In this document: piece after piece, positions 49,345-60,815 of the stretch
Position numbering within the stretch: the first letter of the stretch is position 1
Layout: each line of letters starts with the position of its first letter
Assembly: GCF_027580225.2 (NCBI RefSeq)
Contig: NC_073354.2
Span: forward strand, 21,535,001 to 21,599,000
Source: Misgurnus anguillicaudatus
Lineage: Eukaryota; Chordata; Actinopteri; Cypriniformes; Cobitidae
Direction: 5' to 3'
Length of the DNA: 64,000 nt
Made by a program: the position numbers and the translations under genes
The notes under the pieces: model-generated
Told to the model about the DNA's origin: nothing
Database searches by the model: none
What the model saw: only the letters and a program-made list of their open reading frames with translations

Positions 49345-49932
49345 TAGGGCTGCATAAATATTAATCGCGATTGTTTGCAGAACAAAAGTTTTTGTTTACA
49401 TCATATATGTTGTCTTTAACTCAAACGCTGATGGCCATCAATCAGACGGGAAAGAGAAATCATGTTACACAAGAAGTAATCCAGTTTTATAAATGTTGTG
49501 TTTGATGACAATTTTTTTTTCATTATGTAATGTTTCATGAAATGTTCAAAACACAATTGTTAGTCATAGATGTTACAGTATTAGTCCAATACGATGGTTT
49601 GTTAACACAGCACAGAATTAAGTGTTCAGATGAACAAACTTACCATAAAAAAGCGAGTGGCCCGACAGACGCTATTACTTCCGCATTTGTCCACGACATT
49701 GTTGTCATGTGGTTTTTACGTCAGTAAAGGGTAACGTAGATATCCACGTCATTTACAGGCGACTGCACTGCCCCGTGTCACTGTTTAGGGCAGCAATTTT
49801 CTCATAATTTACAAGTAGTTGAAAACATCATAGATATTGTTAGTAATCAGCTGGACAAAATATATAACACCGGACTAGTGGTTTTTGGATATTTTACTGC
49901 AAATATCTTACAAATTGTATCTTTAAGCCCTA
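49345..49932. mobile_element. hAT remnant with a TTAA element in its right half
   Basis: TAGGGCTGCATAAATATTAATCG to AAGCCCTA, flanking AATAATAT and ATTAATAT (7 of 8). The right half (to caaattgtatctTTAA) belongs to another cyprinid TTAA repeat, so it is a composite. Confidence 0.6.
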
Positions 49933-51229
49933 ATTAATATTAGTTGGAAAAGGTTTTATTTAATTAAATAAATAAAGTTATGAATAAATTTGTGTGACTT
50001 TTTTTTATTTTGACCAAAAAAAAAATGATTTATTGACACCGAATGTGACAGCGTAATTAATGTAATAATCATAATTTGATATCTATTAATAATCTTTTTA
50101 CATCAAGATGTGCCCTCTATAGGGCAACAGGGGTGATCTGCATTGCTTGCTCTGTGCCTTTCAAATGCTATTACATTTGAACTTTTAAACAAAAATATAA
50201 ATGCACAATTGCGCACATATGCATGTGGATTCATACAGCTTAATTTATTGCTAGTATCAGAATAACACGCACACTAAATTTTAAATCAATCCATGACATT
50301 TTAGCATATTGAATCCTGTAGTATTTGCACAGAGCTTCTAAACAGATATTAGTGTACTGAAGCACTAACACTGCTGGTGTTTGTACAGTCCATATTTAAC
50401 CATATACTAACTATTTCCTGAATGCAACATAATATCAATAGTCATGATGAGTTACTTCTGATAAAACTCTTTTCATTTGAATAATCTGTCTATTCCGTTG
50501 TCTTTAATGCTATTAGTACTCGAAAAATACACGCATGTGTAAAACTGTAAATCACCGATAACTCTTCTGTCACATTCACCTGACACAAACTATGCTTTAT
50601 AAACCCAAAGAACTGTGATGAAACAGTGACACCAGCATATAATTTTATAACAAGAGTTAAAGTAATGTTTAGCATTTAAGAGGAGCTACAATATGTGTAA
50701 AATTGCATTCATCACAACGGTTGTTGTAACAAAATATTAGCGACAGACTGCTTCATATCTGGCATAGCTAGCGCAGCTAGCTAGGTTTAGCTGTGGCTAA
50801 GCGCCTGTGCCGATTGTTTATCTAAATCCAAGGTTACTGTATGTTGCTATTGAGCAACACAGATCTCATTAGAATGGGTAGTCATCATAATAAGGTAAAC
50901 TTCAGCTACGGCCACTAAACAATAACTGTATCTGTTGTGTTTTATTAGTTTAAACTGAATGCTATGCAGTTTAGCTAGCCGCTATTGAACTGATACACAC
51001 GCATAGGTGATTTTAGCATAGAATTAGTATCATTTCAACTTTACACAGCGCCACTTGATAATTTTGAAAAAATTCAAATGGGCTCTGTCTCTTTAAGGCC
51101 ACCACCTCTTTCTCAAATGAAACGTAGGTTAATTGTCGAAATTTATATTTTGTGGCCTTCTTCCACGTGAGGTCACGCACCAACCGTCCCGTCTCATATC
51201 TCCGCTCGTGTCTATGCACTGAGGGAGTC
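49933..51229. other. INO80 intron 1 stretch without a clear feature
   Basis: AT-rich intronic DNA (exon 1 lies to the right) with no ORF, exon or paired terminal repeats that I can support. Confidence 0.4.
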
Positions 51230-51510
51230 GAGCAGGCCATATCTCCGATTCCCATATTCTAATTCTTTCTCCCTCCCGGCCATCTTCCCCCATCGCTCCC
51301 CCACCATGTTCCTCATAAACGCTAGCTCACCTTATCCCCCGTGTCCGCCGTTTTTGCTTTGCCTCTGCTGCAGCCGACTCTCAGCTCTCTGTCTCCAAAA
51401 TGGCGGTTGTGAGTAAGGAGAGAGACCGTGAGCATAGAGTCGGCAGCAGCAGAGAGGCGGCCACTTTCAGTAACTGAGAGAGCAGGGACACGGCGCCATG
51501 GCGAGGACAG
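51230..51510 (-). promoter_or_regulatory. INO80 promoter island with YY1-type motifs
   Basis: A TATA-less, GC-rich block between VPS18 and INO80 intron 1 in otherwise AT-rich DNA. It contains CCAAAATGGCGG at 51395-51406, a textbook YY1 site (complement CCGCCATTTTGG). It also contains CGGCCATCTTCC at 51278-51289, which includes the YY1 core GCCATCTT. A weaker CCATGGCG lies near 51497. TATA-less housekeeping promoters often have YY1 sites near the start site, so the motifs fit. Promoter identity is inferred from position and composition only. Confidence 0.6.
51331..51420 (-). other. ino80: Probable non-coding first exon of INO80
   Basis: Exon 2 begins with an in-frame stop just before the ATG, so an upstream non-coding exon is required. 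The best candidate ends at a strong donor (AAG|GTGAGC, GT at 51329-51330) inside the only GC-rich, CpG-rich island between exon 2 and VPS18. The 5' boundary is a guess, because no TATA box or clear initiator is visible. The exon 1 to exon 2 intron would be 5.3 kb. Cap-selected cDNA ends would settle this. Confidence 0.5.
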
Positions 51511-51949
51511 AGTGGGGAACAGGCGTACTAATCAATTATAGAACGAAATATTTAATCATATAGGCATTAAGGTGACGTGTTTTTATAAGGTAATTGTAGC
51601 AAGATTAAAAGTGCCGTCTCATTTTTTGAAAACTAAAAGTGTGCATTTGAGTCATTACACATTAAGCAGGATGTCGGATGACTGTATAATTGCTATCCGA
51701 ATTCTATTGATCGCGTCTGGAAAAAACGAAGATTGCCGAAGTTCACATGACGTCAATCTTACCGAACGTAATTTCGAAATATCGCGTGATTGCGAATCTC
51801 CGTGCAAGTCTTGTTATATTTATAAACAGCACGATCATACATACACGGAACTCGTTTAGTTTCGCTTTTATAAAAAATAATTTACAATTACTAAGTAATA
51901 ACATTAAAATCGACAGAATAACAAAAAAAAATGTTCTTACCAATTTTAT

Positions 51950-52387
51950 CAGATTTATTTTACTCAAGGAAGTGACATTATATGAATCCACATCAGTGTA
52001 CATTTTAGGACAACATTCAAACATATCACAACACCCAAGTCAGGTCATATTATCAAGCAATGATTTATTCTTTTCTTCAGCATACAATAAAAAGATATCA
52101 CACTTTAACTTTTACAATGCAACAAAAATGCGGTTAAGTGCATTTCAAAACTTTGTGGCGGGCTCTGGTCTAAGGAAGTTAAACATAAATAAAACCATAC
52201 GAGGTCATCTGTGCATACATTTTAAAGAATCATGTTAATACTCATTAATTTAGCATATAGCATGTAAAACCTCAGCAAATATTACAATTGATTCACAATG
52301 CACAATTGGTTAAATTTGCAGCATATGTACAACGTATTCCATAAAGACAAGCAGAAGCGTTCATTCACAGCCTTCATATGAATTTTT
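51950..52387 (-). terminator. VPS18 3' UTR with candidate poly(A) signals
   Basis: AT-rich sequence after the VPS18 stop. On the minus strand AATAAA occurs at 52064-52069, about 320 nt past the stop, and again at 51954-51959. Either could set the end of the transcript, leaving 450-650 bp before the INO80 promoter island. A 163-codon plus-strand ORF across this stretch (51747-52238) looks like chance. Confidence 0.5.
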
Positions 52388-55300
52388 TCACAGCCAACTA
52401 GACATCTCTTGTTCAAACTTTGCTCGATCTATGAAAGGCTTATCAATGGATTTGATCATCAGCTCACCACAATAAACACACTGACTAGCTATGATGTCAT
52501 CGATATCTGACTTGAGCTGCTCTCTGCTTCCCTGACCCTTTCCTAGGCTGACCGTATCATCTTCTTTAGGCCTATGCCTTGATTTGGTGGTTTGTGTGGT
52601 TGCCGCCAGCTTCTTCTGAAGCTCCTCCAGTTTATTCTGCTTGTCGGCAGCGAGGTTAGGGATGACTTCCTGAAGGAGACAATCATAATGGAACATGTGT
52701 CCGCACAGGAAGAGATAGAAAGGTCGATTGAGCAAGGGGAAATCACAAGTGGAACATTTATCCTGCGAATCCACCACCGCGTATTTGTTCCTCATCTCCT
52801 GGATGTCTTCACGGATACGTTTGGCGCTTTCTGTGGCCTCCTCCATTTGTTGTTTCAGCTCCTCGATGTGCTGGTTGTACTCCTCCAAAGAGTTGCAAAT
52901 TGCCTCCTTAAAGTGGTCTATTGTAACAAAGTCTGGAAAGAAAGGCAAGATGTCTTCGATCTTAAGCAGGTTGCAACTTGACAGACAATTCATGGCCTTC
53001 TTTACATCCTTCTCTTCCTGGACCACATGGCGAGCAATCTTCAGCCAAAGCTTTTTCCTCAGTTCCTCGTCGTCTTCTGGAAGGTCAGCACATGACTTGG
53101 CCAAATCAACATCCACCTGAATGGTTAAACAAACATAACATTTTCAGATGCAAGAACCAAATAAAATAAAAAAATGTATAATTCATAGGAATTTTAAGCT
53201 TAAATACCTGTAGGGCAAGGTCCACCGCTTCTTCATAAAGCTCCATGATCTTGTAAACTAACACGCAGGCCTGAAGATAGCCATGTTCAGAACAAAGACG
53301 CAAGGCATATTTCAAATCATAGTGAATGTCTGAGACACACGTTCCTGCTTGTTCAAGGTACCATAACAGAGAGTCCGGCTTGTGTTTAGCGTAAAGCGAG
53401 AGTAAGTAATTGTGAATTGCCTCGTCTTCGACATCCATCTGATACACGCAGAACTCCATGTAACGGATGGTTTCGTTGATCTGCTGCATACTCCCCATCT
53501 GGCTGTAGTTTACTAATGCTGGGATCAGATTCTTTGGATCCAACCGCCGTCCCATTTGAATCCAAGCATCTACTACCTTTTTGGGAATGTGCTGCATAAG
53601 GACCGGAGAGAACTTGTAGAAGAGCCGTTCATCACAGTGCTTGGAAAGGACTTCTAATGCTGCACTATAGTCATCATGCTGACAGTAATGAGATATAACT
53701 CGTTCATAGTCCTGCATGATAACAGAAAAATAGACCATGTTGTCCACGTCACCGTGACTAGCGAGCAGGTCATATATAGTATTGCGATTATTGTAGAAGC
53801 ACTCTTTATGTTTGCCGCTTTTAAGAAAAGAGCGAAACTCTTCGCGGGTTTCCTGAAACATGTGTTGTTTGCTCTCATCTGCCTCCAGCTGACCGAGTCG
53901 GTTGAGATATAATTCGGTCAGCCAGGTCACCAGTAGTGTGATCTGAGTCTTCTCACTGGGTTTCAGGTTGGTTAGCTTCTTAATCAGAAACTCTTTTAAA
54001 GCCTCGTCCTGCTTGGCCTCAATGAACTTCAATGCAATCTCTTCAAAATAATTTTGAGTGAGTGCATAACACTTAGCGCTTTCCAGGTAGCGTTTATTTT
54101 GGAAGCAGTGCTCCGCCTCCTTAGCCAGTACCATATCTAGACATTCTGGTCTGTCCTTGCAGTACTCTTTAGCCAGATCAAACTTACTCATGTTCATGTA
54201 CATTTGCCAAACATCTCGTGCCTCTTTTTGAATGTGGTATCGAAAGACGGCTTTTTCCGTGTAAATCCACACGAGCCCTGTGACGGGATCTTTGATCATC
54301 TTTTTCAGTGAGCCAAATTTCTCTGGAAACACATCTTCGTGCACCACCTGCCCATTTAAAGTGCAGATACCCCTCACACGGTCAGGAAGCAAAAGCAGGA
54401 AATGAAACTGGGTGAGTACTATAGATATGGGCTTGATGAAGTTTAAATCTATATCCGACGTGTATTCCCACACCTGCACGTCACTGAGTAGCGAGTCAGG
54501 CCGTACGAAGTCTAGCTGTCCGTACAAAACCCCATTTCCCATCATCCAGGCGAAGGTCTTGGGGCAACTGCGAAGCTTCGACGTGTAGAAAGTGATCTCA
54601 CTGTAGCCCATATTGACAGGAAACTCCTGGAAGCTGGGTAAGAGATCCTGGTTCTGAGCAAATATGGAGCTAAACCCCTGCGGCTCAGAGCCCTCTGCCA
54701 ACTTTCCTACGAATTGAAACAGCCGTTTCCGCGTGGTCGCAACGATGAAGTACTTTGATTCCATGCCACGTTCCACCTCAAGGCAACAAACTGGCGCAGG
54801 CTTACCATCCTCCTCTAAAGAGTGAACCTGTTTGAAGTACTGGTCTGGGTTGGTATTGAAGAGACTGCCCTCTGAGGCAGAGATCTCAGCTTCGAAGATA
54901 ATGCCCTGGCTGGTACCAACCAGAATCGGGCCCGTGTTGATCTCGGAACCTATTAATTTGTTCCAACCTATACTTTCTATCAGGTGACCTCTCCATCGAG
55001 CAAGACTTCGAACCTTCTGAGTGTTTCTGTTTAGGTATACGCATTCACTTGTAGTAAGACTGATGACTAGATGTGAACCTGCAACAATTGAAGAATTGCA
55101 AAAAGTAGGGGTGAACATACATTTAAAAAAGACAAGTTGCTAAAGAGCATGTCATTTCAACAACACGACATGAATAAGCACTGCATTTGTACGTTTAATC
55201 TTGTGCCTGTGCATTTATTTTAACATATCTGAATAAGGCTGAATAGCCTTCTTGAATTTGCCATTGCTGGTTAAAGGGATACACCAGCCAAGTTTAAAAA

Positions 55301-57523
55301 TTACCCCAAGATTTACTCAACCTCAAGCAATCCGAGATACACATGTCCATCATCTTTCAGACAAACACATTTGGAGCTATTTTAGTAAATGCCCTTGCTC
55401 CTGCAAGCTTTATTATGGTAGAAAACAGGAAATAACTTCTGACATTTGATTCAAAAAAGTGTGTTCATCCTTCACAGAGGTAATCCACATGGCTCCAATG
55501 GGTAACAGATACAGATTTATAAGAAAAATATCCATATTTTAAGTATGCTGATAAACCATAATAACTAGCTTCCGGTAACGATACCACCTTGGACTTCATG
55601 AGAGTTTTAGTGAGCACTGGTTGCCACGGGTACATTGTGCAGTGACTCGTCAGTCGTTTGAGTACAAGGTGGCATTGTTACCGGATGCTAGTTATTATCA
55701 TAGATATGTATAAAGGCTAGATGTGTTACGGCGGAGTCTCTAACATCATCACCTGGTGGTCACCTTACCACAGGCAGCTCGCCCACCCGTAGCATTGAGC
55801 TCCAAGGGTAAAGGCACTTCCAAATGACCACAACTTGCTCAATTTTCCACCAATTTTCAAACGGTTTGGTTTCTTACAAAAACTGGATGCTTTAACATGT
55901 TTCATGAAAAAAAATAGAATAAGTATGCAGTGTCATAGGTACATTTTTTATGTTAAGAACAAAGCAAACCGTTTTAAAATTGGCAGAAAATTAAGCAAGT
56001 TATGGTCATTTAAAAGTACCTGCACCATTAAAACTCAATGCTACGAGTGAGCGAGCACCCTGTGGTAAGATGACCCAAATTGGCCAGCAGCGCGGGTGAG
56101 TCTTTATACATTTCTATGGTTATTATGGTTTATTAATTTCAAAATATGGATATTTTTCTTACAAAATCGCATCGATTGCCCACAAAAGACCTCCATCAAC
56201 CCCCTGAAGCCTGCGGACCACCTCTGTGAAGGATGAACGCACCCCTTGGAGTTTAATGTCAGAAGTTGTTCCCTGATCGCCGTTTTCTACAATTATAGCT
56301 AGAGTATTGCTTTAACTGCTATGAGGGAAATCTAATCAGACCCTTGATTGTATCTAATGCCATCTAATTTGGTCAGGATGCATTTACACAATAAGGTGTG
56401 AACATCAGCACGTAATTACCAGTGGGATCCAGGAAAAGCTTGTGCACTCTGCTGTCGTCCTTTCTTCCCAGTTCAATCTGATTTGGCTGATCAGGTTTTC
56501 CCAGATCAATTCTGAAAACAGAAAAAAGTATTATACATTCTGTAACTTTCCTATAAACATATGGGATCATTCACAACATTGTCATTGGAATAACTGGCAA
56601 AAAGAGGACCACCTAACCCATAGGAAAAAATACTATACTTTAGTAAAAATGTAGCGTAGTATATTAAAGTAATTACTACACTTATTAGTTAATGTATACT
56701 ATAGTATTCTGCAGTATTAACTATAGTGAATTAATAAGCTATATTAAATACTGTAGCATTCTTTAATATTTAATATGGTTAAAAAAACCTGAATTAATCT
56801 GAACCCTGTCCGGGAAACTGCCCCTATAATATAGGAATATCATAGTACTGTTTTCTATAGTAATAAATGCTTAACTATTTTTTTATTACACTTTTTTTCA
56901 TTTCATTCATTTAGTAATTGTCTTTTTTTTCCAAGTGTAATAAATCAGATTAAGTTATCACACTATGTGTGATCAGCAGATTAATATGCATTTGAAAGAA
57001 AATTGGCTTTAACTGTCCACATCCTTGCTCCTTAGTCATTTCACCAGCATTCAAACATATTTAAAATACAAATAATCACTCGTGACACATAACCTAATCA
57101 ATGCAAAACTTATCAATCAACCTATTAAGTAGGAAGACGCGTCGATTAAGTACAGAAGGATGAAATAAGAGCTTCACCTCAGCAGGGTGTCTTTCCCGAG
57201 GCTCATGCATAACTGGTTGTTGCACACTGAAAAGTGGCTGATCCTTTCAGGAGGTGTGAAATCGATGCGCTGTTTGTTGAATATAGGTTTCTCTTCCTCC
57301 AACCTAACATTCACAAACCCTATGAATGACAAACTTTACGTCAAAACCACAATTACGTCCAAGCTAAGCGATATAGTGCTGTAATGTATCTAAAACACTA
57401 CGTTATCAGGAAATGCCACGATGTTTTTGTACCTGAATGAGTAATCCCGATGTTAGCCGCTGACACGCGACTGTGTTGACGTATGTTCTGTGAATCTTCA
57501 TATTGATCAAGAATAGACGCCAT
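52388..57523 (-). CDS. vps18: VPS18 core subunit of HOPS and CORVET, complete
   Basis: Class C Vps protein of the CORVET (early endosome) and HOPS (late endosome/lysosome) tethers that drive SNARE-mediated fusion. Exons in gene order: 57433-57523, 57178-57319, 56420-56511, 53208-55078 (one 1,871-nt exon) and 52388-53116. All junctions are GT-AG in phase. The 974-aa length matches about 973 aa in mammals. It starts MASILDQYEDSQ from an ATG in strong context (G at -3 and +4). Residues to about 390 form the N-terminal beta-propeller (GRKDDSRVHKLFLDPTG, WNKLIGSE). Then comes an alpha-solenoid/clathrin-repeat region with AKEYCKDRPECLD and YALTQNYFEEIALKF. The C-terminal RING has Cys853, Cys856, Cys870, His872, His875, Cys878, Cys945 and Cys948 in CSTC, FLCGHMFHYDC and CVYC. 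The protein ends SSWL. INO80 follows in tandem about 1 kb downstream. Confidence 0.98.
55275..56311. mobile_element. TTAA foldback element in VPS18 intron 3
   Basis: TTAA at 55271-55274 and 56312-56315, termini AGGGATACACCAGCC and its diverged complement. Arms related to 16691-17509 (atttactcaacctcaag, agacaaacacattt). The middle (about 55,725-56,115) holds an insertion with its own imperfect inverted repeats (aattttccaccaattttcaa / ttttaaaattggcagaaaatt). Confidence 0.75.
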
Positions 57524-57825
57524 TGCAAATGATCCCAGAGTATTTACAATACGTACGGTATAAATAGCAAATATCGATTCGGTTGCATTGCATGTAACGA
57601 TGTATTGAGATTTCTACCGGCTACTCCCACCTATAAAACACGCTAGCATGAGAGCTAACAAAGTATCCTGCTCATAAGCTATTTTAGTACGTTATAACGT
57701 AGCTCTAATGCATATAAAACAAAAACAAATTCATAAACAGCCTTAAATGATACTATATAAACTAAAATGACAGAAAAATAAGAATCCGAGAATGTTGCAT
57801 GCAGGACTTGGTCAGCTGATGAATA

Positions 57826-57833
57826 TCATGTGA
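57826..57833. promoter_or_regulatory. M-box / CLEAR-like E-box upstream of VPS18
   Basis: Exact TCATGTGA, the MITF/TFEB/TFE3 M-box, followed by C. It lies about 300 bp upstream of the VPS18 start. HOPS subunits are among the genes TFEB is reported to induce, so the placement is sensible, but an 8-mer can occur by chance. Confidence 0.4.
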
Positions 57834-58437
57834 CTATCATGAATAGACACTACAAATACAGTTATTTTTATGTCCACCAAGTGGCACTGTAAAGTAAGGA
57901 TTAAGTATAAGCCCTAGTGATTTTTTTTTACTATAGCCTACATATACATTTATATATAAAAAATATATTATAAAATTATATTTATATTAATAAAATACAT
58001 TTGAATCCTGCTTTATTTCCTGCTTTAAAGTAATTTTTAAACTTTGTTTCTGTTGGGTTTTATTGTATTTTATTTTAAATAGTTTATTTTTTATTTTTAA
58101 ATCAACCCAAACGAATAAACTTTTCCATTGAATACATAAAACACAAAAGGATTAACTAATAAAATGGCCCAACTGTGTTCAAACCAATGATTATAGGTTC
58201 GACGTCATGCGGCTCTGCGCAGACCGATCGATTTATTACATCAGAGTATCGCGATCAAAAGATGGACTCGAATCTCGCCGCAGCGTTACATGATTTCGCC
58301 ACGCCCCCCACAACTCTCCTGTGGGAGTGTCTATGCAAAATCGAGCCTCTCTATCTATCGCCAGCTGATTCAAAAGCCACAGGTCCCGTCAAAGCTCAGA
58401 AAGAAAGTAGATTCAGCTCGTGAGTTAGGAAAAGTAA

Positions 58438-58448
58438 TGAGTCACTCA
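58438..58448. promoter_or_regulatory. AP-1 palindrome upstream of RHOV
   Basis: TGAGTCACTCA overlaps a consensus AP-1 site (TGAGTCA) with a one-mismatch site on the other strand. It lies 99 bp before the RHOV ATG and may be in the 5' UTR or proximal promoter. The function is inferred from the motif alone. Confidence 0.45.
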
Positions 58449-58546
58449 TCAAAGACGGACTCTTCAAAATCTTAACAAAGACGCAAATACGGTGGAGTTT
58501 AAAAAGTTTTCCTCAGGAAGTTTCTTCTTGGCTTTAATTGTTGGAC

Positions 58547-59531
58547 ATGCCACCTCAAATGGATTACTTTTACCAAGAGTCAAGAGTCCCGTCTGTGTGC
58601 CTAGAGCAAGAGGACGTACTGGAGCATACCATCAGCTGTATGCTGGTTGGAGATGGTGCTGTTGGGAAAACTAGTATGATTGTCAGCTACACCACTAATG
58701 GATATCCAACAGATTACAAACAGACAGCTTTTGATGTATTCTCAGGTAAGCATCTGATTTAATTTAACCCATTCTGGATGATTATAGTTTAGTAGGGAAA
58801 TTAAGTGGATTATGATAGTAGGCTACTCAACAATTAACTTCTTTCTTTTTTTATTTAGGACAAGTTCAGGTGGATGGGACACCTGTGCGGATTCAGCTGA
58901 TGGATACTGCTGGACAGGTAGTGTAAAAACTTTTGTTAATTTGTGTTGTCCATGTAAAATGATAAAAGTGATCTTAATTTAATTAAATGTAGAAGTTACA
59001 CTTTTGAAATGTGACATTTTGAGAAAAAAATGAAGTAAAGCATTGTACTTTCGAAGTTCTTATCAGTCTTTGTCTGAATTACAGGAAGAATTTGATGAAT
59101 TCAGATCATTGTCTTACGCAAACACGGATGTCTTCCTGCTCTGCTTCAGCGTGGTTAATCCCACGTCATTCCAGAACATCACCAAAAAATGGATTCCAGA
59201 GATTCGTGCGTGTAACCCGTCCTCTCCCATCATTTTGGTCGGAACACAATCGGACCTTCTGTTGGACGTTAACGTTCTGATAGACCTGGACAGGTACAAG
59301 GTCAAGCCTGTGATAGGCTCACGGGCACGGAGCCTTGCTGAGAAGATCAGGGCCGCCGAGTACGTGGAGTGCTCGGCCCTGACCCAAAAGAACCTAAAGG
59401 AGGCCTTTGATGCAGCAATATTTGCAGCTATTAAACACAAGGCCAGGAAAACCAAAAAAATGAGATTGTCGGACAGACGCGCCAAAGCTTTTTCCAAATG
59501 TAGCTGGAAGAAGTTCTTCTGCTTCATCTGA
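58547..59531 (+). CDS. rhov: RHOV atypical Rho GTPase, complete, three exons
   Basis: RhoV/Chp, a Cdc42-related atypical GTPase that signals to PAK and acts in epithelial and neural-crest morphogenesis. Exons: 58547-58745, 58859-58917 and 59085-59531, all GT-AG and in phase, giving 234 aa (236 in human). The start is the ATG at 58547 (MPPQMDYF); the reading frame is open a little upstream only through TTG codons. P-loop GDGAVGKT is at 35-42, switch II DTAGQEE at 82-88, base-recognition TQSD at 140-143, and SALTQKN near the end. There is no CAAX box. The tail WKKFFCFI has Cys232 near the end, as in the palmitoylated RHOU/RHOV tails. Residue 81 before DTAGQ is Met, where mammals have Trp as I recall. 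The N-terminal extension has few prolines, unlike the proline-rich mammalian one. Confidence 0.97.
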
Positions 59532-60815
59532 CCCCGTGGGTCAAAATATGAACTGTTTACGTAATGTCTTAATTTATTTTGGACCGACGTTTTCTTATTG
59601 AAGTGCTTGATGGTTGATTTAGTTTATGGGTGGAGTTGTTTGCTCTGTAGGGAACTTCCGAGGAACAGAGTGACATTTGTGTCTTGCCTCAAACACTTTG
59701 GATTAAGGATGATTTAGTGTAATTCATATGCTGTATATGAAAAACAACTTGATGATTGACAGACCAAAGGCAATGTTGGGGAATTGTTTAAGAAAGCTAC
59801 TCCCTTAGTCATTTATTGTTCACCAAAAGTACCCACCATATGTAAATGAGATGAATTTGCATGAGCTGGATAGCTGCCTATTCAAAGCTCTATAGGAGCT
59901 CATGTGGAGATGTCTCTGATGTTAGTGGAGACAAGACAGAGTATCGGTCTTATCTCCTTTGTCTTGGGTGCTACTTAGTCAGACAAACTCTTTTATATGC
60001 AACGGTCAACACTAAAAGCTGATGTGCGAGTTGTCTCCATCTTAAGTGATTGTGACCACATAAATGCAACATCACGCTTGTGGCGTCGCAGCTTGTTTAT
60101 CTGATAAATCTCAGCTGAGGATTGTCTTGCAAATTGACATGGTAAAATAGGATTATTACGTTTGTGTGAAAATGGTTTCCTGCATCAGGGGGAAATTTGC
60201 TAGGCCTGTTCCTGACTTCCAAAGTTGGTTTAAGCATCGTGTGCAAAGTCAAACATATTTGTAAAGCAGGGAGATAAAAAGTACAGACACCCGCCCATTT
60301 CGTTGAGTTAGGTTATGCGTTTTTTTATCTATCTTAAATGGAGAATTCATTGATCTATTACAGACAGTGTGTACTTATCACAGAGTAAACAACACTGTCT
60401 TTGTTATAAATGTGCTTCTTGTGGAAGATATCTTTTTTTTTAATACTGTTTGTTTTTAACAGTTTTGCTTTAACAGTTTTAACTGTTCTGTTTTGATGCC
60501 CCAGGCAAGAAGGATGTAACGCTCAATCATTTTATCTGTTCGTCTTCACTGTTTTTGTTTCGCCTTTCGATCAAATTCAAGCAGCACTTTTATGCAGCAT
60601 CCCCTACAGTGTTTCTATGCATTTTCTTAAAATACATTTTAAATGGCAAGATATTTGTAATACACTTTCAGCGCTGTTTTATAATGTAACGATTCACATT
60701 CATTGGATTTATCATTTTAACCCACTGCTAAGTGTTATGTATAAAACTTGTTCATTTACATAATCTTCTAATGTTCCTTTTATATATGAAATAAATGAAC
60801 AAGATTTAAAAAGAG
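59532..60815 (+). terminator. RHOV 3' UTR with poly(A) signal
   Basis: About 1.26 kb of AT-rich, non-repetitive sequence follows the stop and reaches a canonical AATAAA at 60790-60795. I see no closer hexamer in good context, so a long 3' UTR is likely. No other gene is visible up to the repeats after 61,380. Confidence 0.5.

Larger units (their letters stand above)
57524..58546. promoter_or_regulatory. Divergent VPS18-RHOV intergenic promoter region
   Basis: Head-to-head spacer between VPS18 (minus) and RHOV (plus). Near VPS18 there is an M-box TCATGTGA at 57826-57833, about 300 bp upstream of its ATG. This form of E-box is bound by MITF/TFE factors such as TFEB, which control many lysosomal genes. 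On the RHOV side are GACGTCAT at 58201-58208 (CRE-like), a GC/KLF-like CCACGCCCCCCAC near 58300, and an AP-1 palindrome at 58438-58448. The middle (57,880-58,140) is AT-rich with no motif I can support. TATAAATA at 57559-57566 points toward RHOV but is almost 1 kb from its ATG. Confidence 0.5.

Noticed and set aside
51400..51476. Plus-strand ATGGCGGTT start in the INO80 promoter
   Set aside because: The open frame is only about 25 codons long and the ATGGCGG is better explained as a YY1 motif.
51747..52238. 163-codon plus-strand ORF
   Set aside because: It lies across the VPS18 3' UTR on the opposite strand, is AT-rich in composition and has no recognisable domain.
57559..57566. TATAAATA as a TATA box
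   Set aside because: It points to RHOV but is about 980 bp from the ATG, with no other start-site evidence.
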